From contig JAMKCH010012428.1 in assembly GCA_023653785.1 (NCBI GenBank), positions 1 through 64,000 of the forward strand: DNA of 64,000 bases, in the 5' to 3' direction. The notes beneath the pieces were generated by a model, which saw only the letters and a list, made by a program, of their open reading frames with translations, was not told the DNA's origin and ran no database searches. Below, in pieces: positions 55,405-64,000 of this stretch; positions within the stretch are counted from its first letter, which is position 1, and each line of letters starts with the position of its first letter. The stretch comes from Ophioderma brevispina. Its lineage: Eukaryota > Echinodermata > Ophiuroidea > Amphilepidida > Ophiodermatidae. Both the position numbers and the translations under genes were made by a program.

Positions 55405-57735
55405 AAGATCGATGTTTCCTTATTTATTCATATTGCCACCTAATCACCGCCAAGTTATTCTTATCATCGTGGCATATCGGCATCATCCTTTTAAATAGTA
55501 AAAAAACACCGAGCTATCGTAATCTCACCATACCAACATTAGAAATCAACGGTTTCATGCAGTCGACTACGTATTCGACTCCGTAGAACACAGCGAATCA
55601 AAAATTTGGGGTTTGACAAACTGTCAATCACATTCAGTGGCCATTTTGAAAAAAACACAGTGTGTTTCTTGGGATTTAAGGTCGTCAGGTAGTTACCATT
55701 CATGTCTTAACATACACACTTAAAAATAGCCATGTCCTTTTATTTATTTAATTATAAGCATCATAAGTAACTCAAACTTTAAAACGCCGTGTTATCAGAA
55801 TTACCATTTATGCTGATTCGACAGTAAGCAGAACTCACGATGATATTATAGTAGGCTAACGCGTCAGACGATATGAAATTCTGAACTTTTTTAGGTAAGT
55901 CGGTGAACGAGGCTGTTGATCGGATCACGAAATGAATCCGTACATTAATGCCACCAACACTGTATGTAACCTCATGTGTGGAAAGAATCACCATTTGGAC
56001 CGTTGGATCTTAGAATAGGTTAATTTCCTAAATACCCTACTTTTTGAAAACATTTAAAAATTAATGTTTTCATAAAGCGGTAAACAAAAACATGTGTTTT
56101 GAGCATGTGGAGTGTGGTTCTAATGACTGTTACTCTCTGTGTTCTTAAAATAGGAAATCCAAGACGCACTCAAAACCACATTATCCTAATCCTGAAAGGA
56201 TATCTCAAGACAAATGAACAATAGATCAGTCCCCCAACAAAAAATTCAATAGAGTACACCATAACATTACGGAAAAAAATTGAATTTGTATCCGTCTTTT
56301 AAAGGATAATAATTGAGTAATTCTTCCTGAGATGCCTGTCTTGACCTACCTTATAATGAGCTATGATAAAGGAACGGCATTTTAATGAAGTAATGTATAT
56401 TAAGAAATTAAAAGGTCAAGATGTTCAGTGTATGCCAAGAAAAATGTGTCCGAAACAAGTAAAAACATGAATAATGGGCGAGGCGAAGCGGGGATAAACC
56501 TGGATTATCGCACTCTTTATTCTGTTCTATTACCCAAATAAATGAAATAATAAGAGGAAAAAATACTGGCAGTTTCTTAAACAACGTACAGTTGTTTACG
56601 ACAGATGTTGAAGTCTCAGTTAGTAGACAAACGAGATAAAACAAAAAATATCAACGGCTACACACTTTTGACAACTGATTTGGATTATTCATGCCACTAA
56701 ATTATATTCTGTGTGAATTGATGAAATTAATTGCGGGCAAATATGATTTTTCATAAAAATCTAGTTTTGCACGTCTTTCTATGGGAACTAGGCATATAGA
56801 GGGCGCTATAACATACAAATTATGACCTTTGCAGGCCTACTATGGCAAGATTCCCGCAATGGAAATTTCTGATTTTGCGGAGTAATAGCTCTTGCATGTC
56901 CTACTTATATCAGTTGTCAAAATTGTGTCGCCAGTGTTTGAAAGTGCTCTAAAAATAAAAGAGACCAATTTGCATGGGGTCAAACAGCTGGGTACGTACT
57001 TTACACGCGCGCCCGTCTCATCCGCCCTAAAAATTTTAGCGCGTGCGCCTATAGTGCTGCTGACAAACTGCGAAAGCAATGTTTGCTTGCATCACGACAT
57101 TAGGGCGAACCATTATGACAGAATAATGGGCCCCGAAACTAACCAATCAAGGAGCGCGCTTTTGAATAACGGGCAGAGAGGTAATTAGAATATACATTAT
57201 TCAATTAGCTCTTAAAGCATATATTGGCACATTTTTGAAGAGCGCCCCCAATTTTCAAAATGTGATATTTTTGCACAATTACGGGTATTGTCTAGGAAAA
57301 CTTACCTGCGAACGAGAATGCCCTAAAAAATGCGCATGTATCACAAAATAAGCGATTTGTAATTAGAATTGGGATCCCAGATTGGACTTAGAGGCAGAGG
57401 CTGGAAATGCTACGGTTTATGTCCGTCCATGTTTTTTGGTTTGGGGGTTGTGTTGTTTTGGTTTGTGTCTTTTGGGGGGATGAAATAGTGCCACCTCGGA
57501 AAATTAACCTCTAACTTTACTGGCCCAACTATTAAAACAACTAATGGTGAGCGTAGACACGTACATGGACGCCTATTCACATGGAAAGGCCGTTTCCAGC
57601 AGCCGTTGAATTATATTCGGGGATCCAGATAATCATTATTCTAGTTACCAAAATCCTTCGTTTGTGACACATAGACAGTTACGAGTTAACCATTCCAGGT
57701 ATAGTTTATAGCAGTTACCAATGCACCGTGTAAAA
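55405..57735. other. Interval with no supportable gene
   Basis: ORFs of 98 and 79 codons overlap on opposite strands at 56840-57188 without recognisable domains. Nothing else seen. Confidence 0.4.
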
Positions 57736-57749
57736 AATCTCAAAATTTT

Positions 57750-58449
57750 GAAAACTTGGGGGCCGCCCTCCAAAAATGTGTCTACTATTGCTTAATGTTA
57801 CTGTTAATCACAGATGCCTACTCCATTAGATTCTGGAAATTACCAAGGACATCCGCTTTACTGAGCGTTATCCGAGGACTGCTGGCAAACATGATGTTCT
57901 TTGTTCAGCTAGGAGCGAAAAGAGCCGATGGCGTAGGATCAAGAATGCTCTATCACAAGGAGTGTGCTTGCACCTCTCTGTTCAACATCTATACCAACGA
58001 CAAACTAGGAGTGCAGGAACCTGTCGTTTTATTATGCAGACGATTGGGATAGCGCACAAGCTGCAGACTTCCTTTAAGTTGTGAGGAGAGACTCTTCCAA
58101 AGTTTGGAGGAACTCACTCCTTATTATGAGGAAACCACCTACGTGCTAAGCCATCTAAGACACAGGTGTGGATTCCATCTACGCAACCGTAAGCCAAACG
58201 TCAGCTTAAGAGGGAGACCTGTTCTGGAACAACCCTGGAGCACTGTGATAAACCTGTAGACCTAGGAGTTACCTTGGCCCGCACTCTTTCTTATAAGACC
58301 CCCACAGAGAGCGAACGGTAAAGTATGCTCACGCAATCCACATCTTGAACAAACGCACTGGACACAAGATGGGGGGCCCGCCCACATAACTTAAGATCGA
58401 CGTCACTTGCCCTGTGGTACTCATGGTAGAGTATGCCTGCCTGTATGGG

Positions 58450-58481
<32 letters not shown>

Positions 58482-59165
58482 ATCAACCCCTGCCAAGAAG
58501 CTTGATTCAGCATTAAAAGCCCCCTACCGGATTCACAGGATGCTCCGTCCAACACCACCAACGGGACAAACTTATACATCCCTAGCAGGAATGCTACACC
58601 GGACATCCGTCGTAGCGTAGCGAGCATGCAAGAGCGTAGCTGCCAAAATCTAAGTGAAAGCACCCGATGTCTGGACAGAGAACTGCTGCCAACCGCTTTA
58701 AATCCAGAGAGAGGTTTTAAAGCAAAGTCCAACCTCTTGAGAAAGTCTCGAAGGAGTTGAAGAGAGTCGCCTTTGTGGAAAGAAAGACTTGCCATCAAAC
58801 AAGTAACATCTGAATAATTGGAACCTGGTGAGCTATCCCATCAGGAGCTGTCTCCTCATGGGCTGAATGGCGATTGGCTCAACAAGATTGAGAACCAGAG
58901 TTGGCCGATCTAAGGTTTCCTTGACAGAAGTGGGGGCTATCTGGAAGCAGATCAGGGAACACAACCTGTGGTTGTGGTACAGCACAACAGACAATGAAAC
59001 ATCTCGTGGTCTGGCCCACTGCGGAGCAACAATGCCACAAACAAGGACCCTTGCGGAATTCAGTGAAGCACCAGAACCTTGTAACCCATCCTCTGGCTGA
59101 TCATATTGAGAACAACAGTGTTTGGACACTTAGGAAGAAGCTTAAATGTTTTAATGCATGTGGTT
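57750..59165 (+). pseudogene. Jockey-like LINE ORF2: reverse transcriptase and C-terminal region
   Basis: Ordered blocks across frameshifts: FWKLPRTSALLSVIRGLLAN, FFVQLGAKRA, SLFNIYTND, a YADD box (codons at 58033-58044), EELTPYYEE, a SKTQVW.-like block, LGVTLARTLSYKT, AHAIHILNKRTGH, a VEYACLYG block, KLDSALK-like sequence, NATPDIRRSVASMQERS, LNPERGFKAKSNLL, RLRTRVGRSKVSLTE and a degraded AHCGA.MPQT..H zinc-knuckle-like end, then ADHIENNSVW. A 30-nt A run (58450-58479) replaces part of the coding sequence. Pseudogene. Confidence 0.8.
58450..58479 (+). repeat. 30-nt poly-A run inside the LINE coding sequence
   Basis: It falls between codons for VEYACLYG and the following conserved AKKLDSAL-type block. 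In related elements only about ten codons lie there. It is therefore an in-situ replacement or insertion, not a 3' tail. Confidence 0.9.
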
Positions 59166-59169
59166 AAAC

Positions 59170-59860
59170 TTCGAAAAAGCAAATCATACGATACGATGGA
59201 AATGAATATAGAAGTTTGCTTTTGTAATTAATTTTTTTCGTTTCATTCCAAATCTAAGTTGGCTAACAGCGCTCAGCCGTAGTCGATAATTTTCTTTATG
59301 GCATCGGATAAAGGGCGGCGACCATCTAAGGCCTGAAGCAATCCCAAAAATCTTTAAAATCGTAATCACGGCTTAATTTTCCTACATGCGGTCGATTTGC
59401 TACACACAACTCATGCATTAGTTGAATTTTTGGCATACATTTGACCTTGACTCAGGAAGTGCAATCAAAGTAACCGGGTTATAACAAGATGCTCCTTAAA
59501 ACGACCACTCCAGAGTCGGGACTATCGTAATAGTGGTGCTCTTGATTTAGGTCTTTAGTACTTGATTTTATCGAATATACATTAAGAACAACCTTGTAGA
59601 CTATTCGCCTGTTGCGCTTCATTTGCAATAATCCTTTGATTTGACGTAAAAGAATTAAAATATTATGTTTAACGTTTGCCTTTATCTACATCGGGGCGAC
59701 ATTTGCAGAGTTCTTTCAATTTAGTCCCGAGATTTTTTACCTTGGATTACGTACCTATGGACATGTGGTACACAACCCTTGGGAATGCCAGCAGAATCGC
59801 AGAAAGCATATATTAATCTTAGCGAAGCATCAGGTGAAAAAGGGCCTTAGATTTCATACC
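59170..59860. other. Interval with no supportable gene
   Basis: Nothing recognised. Confidence 0.35.
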
Positions 59861-59863
59861 AAC

Positions 59864-61323
59864 CAGGGCCGGAATAATATTTGCAATCATAGCTAATTTG
59901 ATCAATGGGTTGTGTATTCACGAAAACAAGTGATGACAAAAATTCGAGAGTGTGGCAAGTTACATAAACCAGATTTTGCAAAAGGGCGCCATTTTAAAGG
60001 TAATAACACTTACTAGGGACTTTAGTGTCGGCATTTGGTTTTCTGGGTCAAGGGTTAAATATACAATGACAGAATTGCTCAGTCATGGAAATTATATACA
60101 CGGAGTATTTTTTTTCAAGATGGGCGACATCTCGTCAAAGAGAAGAGACCGCTGTATTATTCTTATTATATAAACCTAGGAAGATGATTTTGGTGTCTCA
60201 ACATTATTTTTTCTGGGTACAAGGAGTTCAATAAGACTATTCTAAAAAAAACTGTAGGTGAATATAAGGTTTTTTTTTGCAATTGTCACTTTTTTCCCAA
60301 GATAACCCTAATATTTTCAATACAAGTACCCAAGAGTGTTAACTTATTGAAATGTCACTTTCGTAATGCGGCAGACCGTGTCCCCTTTTAATCCGCCTCT
60401 CTCCAGTGGGTAAAATATATGAACCCAGAGGCTTGATAATTAATACAACACTGAATCCTTCGGTAAAATCCTCAATTAGAACTTCCTAACTGCGCTTTAT
60501 GCCCCCTAGAACTGAAAAGCCCAAAATATTGATACAATAGGTGTGCACGTTTTACATGACCATTTAAATGTTCGAAATTCGGGCCATTTTACTCTTGACA
60601 TATCTTGAAACAACAAAAATGGTTGTATTCAACATATAATACAGCCCTAAATATCAAAATTCCAGGCAATTCCAGATATATGTTTTGGGTGAATACATAT
60701 AGAGTAGTCAAGGTGTCACATTTTGGGTGTAACATTGGTTAGTCCATGAATAACATGACTCACAACTCATCTACAGTTTTGAGAATAGGCTGTTGAAATA
60801 CTTGACCTATAACAACTCCACTTGTCACCAAACTCGTCATCCTAGGTGCTGTTAAGCATGAGGTATAAAAGGATTTGCCTTTTTCTATATTGACCATTTT
60901 GGGAAATAGTTGACGTATGAAAACTTCATACCTTTTGTATTTACCTGACAGTTTTTAAATAGTGTATTGAACTCCTTGACCCAGAAGGCAAATTTTTAAT
61001 TTGACACCACAATCATCTTCAAGGCTATATAATAAGAAATGTAAGGTTTGTTTCAAAAAAATGCCGCATCTTGGAAAATATGGGCACATGCAACATTTTA
61101 TAGGTTGGAAAATGTTTTATTGAACCTCCTCTTGAACTAGGAAAAACTTTTTACACCAAAATTGTTTTCTTCGGTGTTTTGGCTTTAAGATGGCTTACAA
61201 TTGAACTGGCGTAGTGTGCAAAGTGCCACCACTTTTAATTTTGTTAGCACATGTTTTCATGCATGAACTCCACATCCCTACGGTCATTTTAGCTATGTGA
61301 CAAATGGTATTATTCCGGCCCCG
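59864..61323 (-). mobile_element. hAT-like non-autonomous element, long copy (1.46 kb)
   Basis: The left end is CAGGGCCGGAATAATA followed by ATCATAGCTAA. The right end is the inverse (TTTTAGCTATGTGACAAATG, then GTATTATTCCGGCCCCG). The ends and two interior blocks match the short copy at 23700-24568 in opposite orientation. An interior block (ACACCAAAATCATCTTC-like, CTTGACCCAG) occurs twice here in opposite orientations (about 60040-60230 and 60930-61190). CAGGGCCGG tips suggest hAT, but flanking 8-mers match poorly. No transposase. Confidence 0.6.
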
Positions 61324-61329
61324 GTAGCA

Positions 61330-64000
61330 CTCTACTCTAGTTTGGTGTCCCCCTCGTCATAGCAGATAGTTATAAAATTCCACAGGCGTATCTGCGCTAA
61401 TCGCTAGTATCTATGCCGTGATGCTTTTCTTTCAGTGATTTGATGTAAAGCCTAAAAGCTCACTGTAAATGTTCATCTTTCACTGGTGTTATTACATGGC
61501 CCGTCGACAATATAAGAATAAATAATCTACTTGAGGGTTCTAAAAATACACTCTTCACTCATTTCAGTTGAAAGTCGTTATTAATAATTATCAACTATAG
61601 GCCGCTGGCTTCATCCTCAAAGCTGATGCATATTGGTGAATAGACGGGCTATGACACACCAAAACAGACAGGGTGGTTAATAAGTCAAACTCAAGTTATT
61701 AAGGCGATGTTCACCAACATGCTGCCATTCCAGAGAATTTGTGTTTATCAAAATGGAATGGGCAAGGTGTTTTAACAATAATCCTGAAAATATGCCTAGG
61801 TTGTATCTGAAAATATGGCCAAATTGTACAAAACTAGCTTGTCTGCGGGATTCATAATCAAAGAAATGATTTAAACTAATGAAGACTGCGAAGTTGGCCA
61901 ACCTTTGGCAGGTCATTTTCCTTTCTTGTCCGAAAAATATGTCTGATAGGTTGGGACCATTGGATGATGCGAATGGTAGTGGGCATTTAAGTCTAAAAAT
62001 TAGAGCATGCCGGTTTGCCAAATGTCCAGCTTATAGGTCGACTCATAGGGCACAGTAAAAAAAAAAAAAACATGTTCAGTTGGGAGACGGCGAAGCAACC
62101 GAAGACTAGAGTGCTAAAAAAAATTTTCAAAATATCTTCCAAAGCTGGCCAACCGTGCTTTTGTGAGAACAAGAAAACAATTCGGAAAATCATATTGTTC
62201 ATGCAACCAATCATTAAGAGCAGTATGGGACATGTTTAAATGCCGGTTTTGAGGTTTCAATAATTACATATTATATGTTATTTTATGAAAATTATTTAAT
62301 ACAAGACAATCGTACATTTTGACCTTCTTTAAAATCAAATTTGCCCATGCAAATTCACAAGTAAAATCTATATGACGGGGATCGCGCAGGCAGCAAGTAT
62401 TTTAAAACAGGCAGCTACCTTGTGTTTTGTTAACAACGTTAAAGAAAGAAAAAGAAAAAACAGTTGAAACTTATCGGACTGGTTGTCAACAAAATAAGTA
62501 TGGAAGGGTTGGCGTCTCAGAACTGGCAGGTGACTCATCTGAATAGTGCAACTGACAAAAGGAGCTTCGTCAAAATCCGAGAGGCGAGAATGCCAGGTGA
62601 TGTGCCCAATGGCTCCAAATCTTCTTTCTTACGCATTGTGAAGAAAAAAAACAATTTAAGTCCTTTACAGAATTAAAGGCGACACAAAGAAACCCAGGTG
62701 ATTGGTTTATTAATGGTTCATTAAGTTGATGAAGGTAACTTTGCGATGAGTGGTTCTGTCAATGTCAGGAATTTACGGGAATATAGTACTTGTCTAAACC
62801 TTGTAGTTCTGGAAGCTGCAATTGGAATTGCATGATGCGAGTGAATGATCACCTTAAACGCGGTGTAAATTCTTTTTAACCCCCTGTGAAATGTCACATG
62901 TACCCGGTTCACACGTGTTTAAATCTAATCCAAAGAGATTTATGTAGGTAATTATCTTTGCATATTACAGTATATAGTACATAGTATATAGCACAATTAT
63001 AGCCGTTTTCTACTCTACTGTGTTTTTTACAGAGATCTCTTTTGTTTGAGATGGTAATTATTAACAAAAAACACCTGCATCTTCCCTTCATGTGGCGTGT
63101 CTAAAGCCTCCTTTGAACAAAGCGGGTCACTAAATATGAGCCTAAATAGTTAAGTTAGCCGATAGCTTATCGCGCAAACCACTTAAAGCAAATCTTTATC
63201 CTGACATCCTGCTGAAAATTAGTGCAACTCGTTTTGTGCTTTAGAGCACATATTTACACGTATGTGTACTAATATCGATGGCTGCTGCTGTCACTTTCAT
63301 CCGTGAACATAAGGGTTTATATGGTTAGAGATCAGCAGAATGTGAGTATCAAATGTTGAGAATAAGTAAACGTAAGAAAACACAAAAGAACCCAATATAA
63401 TGCAATTTAAATTCAGAAGAAGAAAAAACGTTATGTAACTCACTGGCACTACATTTGTTACATATGTGATTGTGGCATTATTTCGAGCACATGAATTTTT
63501 TATAATTAATTTGTTCAATTGTTTGTCCTGAAAAAACAGTCACGGTGCCGGTGTGAAAGTAATTATAGTCTGCTGGGAGCTATTAGTACGGGCGCCATAG
63601 ACGACAATGGAAAAAGCATGAAACTAAGGTTGCCCTATTCTTCGACCGCTGTAGCGGACTATATTACTTCTACCACAGGGTTACAGAACTGGTGAAAAGT
63701 TCCAAGCTTGCTTGAATCAAAACGTTAAGCAAGGCGTTTATTACTAAGTATTGGCAGACATTAACATTGATAATTCGAGGACTTTTCAAAAAAACATGTG
63801 CAAAAAGGGAGCAATGAATTTTAATGACTTTGAATTGAAGGTTTGTCTATTTTGCCTAATTTCATTAATTTGTCATATATAGGTACATTTAATTTTCTTA
63901 ATCGATTATTCCAAGATGTGACAAATCAGAAAAAAATATCAATGTGCAAATACAGTATTACCAACCCGCAGTAACGAAGAATAGCTGGTGCTCAAACCGT
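61330..64000. other. Interval with no supportable gene
   Basis: Short ORFs (up to 114 codons, minus, 61677-62021) without recognisable domains. A 13-nt A run lies near 62058-62070. Nothing else seen. Confidence 0.4.

Noticed and set aside
58421..58798. 125-codon minus ORF with a poly-Phe end
   Set aside because: Antisense shadow of the LINE reverse transcriptase; the poly-Phe comes from the A run.

Overview
The window is eukaryotic, almost certainly metazoan. It is AT-rich and has no prokaryotic operons. It is dominated by decayed non-LTR retrotransposons, tRNA-derived SINEs, non-autonomous DNA transposons, a tandem repeat array and microsatellites. The CR1/L2- and jockey-like reverse transcriptases, and a SINE ending in a GCGCTATATAAATG-type tail, are what one expects in an invertebrate deuterostome or another marine invertebrate. 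I cannot name the species. No multi-exon host gene could be supported. The window looks intergenic or intronic. Two weak promoter/first-exon candidates are listed (near 13.4-13.6 kb and 45.8-45.9 kb).

Layout. 0-15 kb: sparse sequence with a 38-bp tandem pair, a minus-strand LINE 3' end (6.2-6.75 kb), one copy of dispersed repeat R (about 9.8-10.15 kb), a retroposon 3' tail with (AAAT)n (11.3 kb), and tRNA-like heads at 2.4 and 14.95 kb. 15-18 kb: a minus-strand LINE 3' end split by a 786-bp TTAA-flanked element, then a G-rich minisatellite. 18.7-27.8 kb: a 146-nt poly-C tract, then a plus-oriented array of about 515-bp units (18.87-22.46 kb), a spacer with a hAT-like element, and the same array inverted (24.75-27.8 kb). 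A LINE sits inside the left arm. One unit of the right arm is rewritten by A-to-C changes. 27.8-30.1 kb: a LINE with ORF1 and reverse transcriptase but an internal deletion. 33-39 kb: tandem duplications, two of which enclose a truncated fold-back element. 39.2-42.7 kb: two copies of a tRNA-derived SINE family, a LINE interrupted by a second TTAA element, and a LINE endonuclease remnant. 44.17-44.65 kb: a fold-back element made of AGCAACGCGTTGCT palindromes. 46.7-48.3 kb: a three-level transposon nest. 49.5-49.8 kb: a Met-type SINE. 51.6-52.7 kb: a minus-strand reverse transcriptase. 57.7-59.2 kb: a plus-strand jockey-like reverse transcriptase. 59.9-61.3 kb: a second, longer hAT-like element.

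The strongest results are internal to the sequence. Paralogous empty sites and restored reading frames fix the exact ends and target sites of a TTAA-type family and of two TA-type elements. Several oddities (A-to-C unit, poly-C tract, duplications joined at hairpins) may be assembly or sequencing artefacts and need read-level checking.
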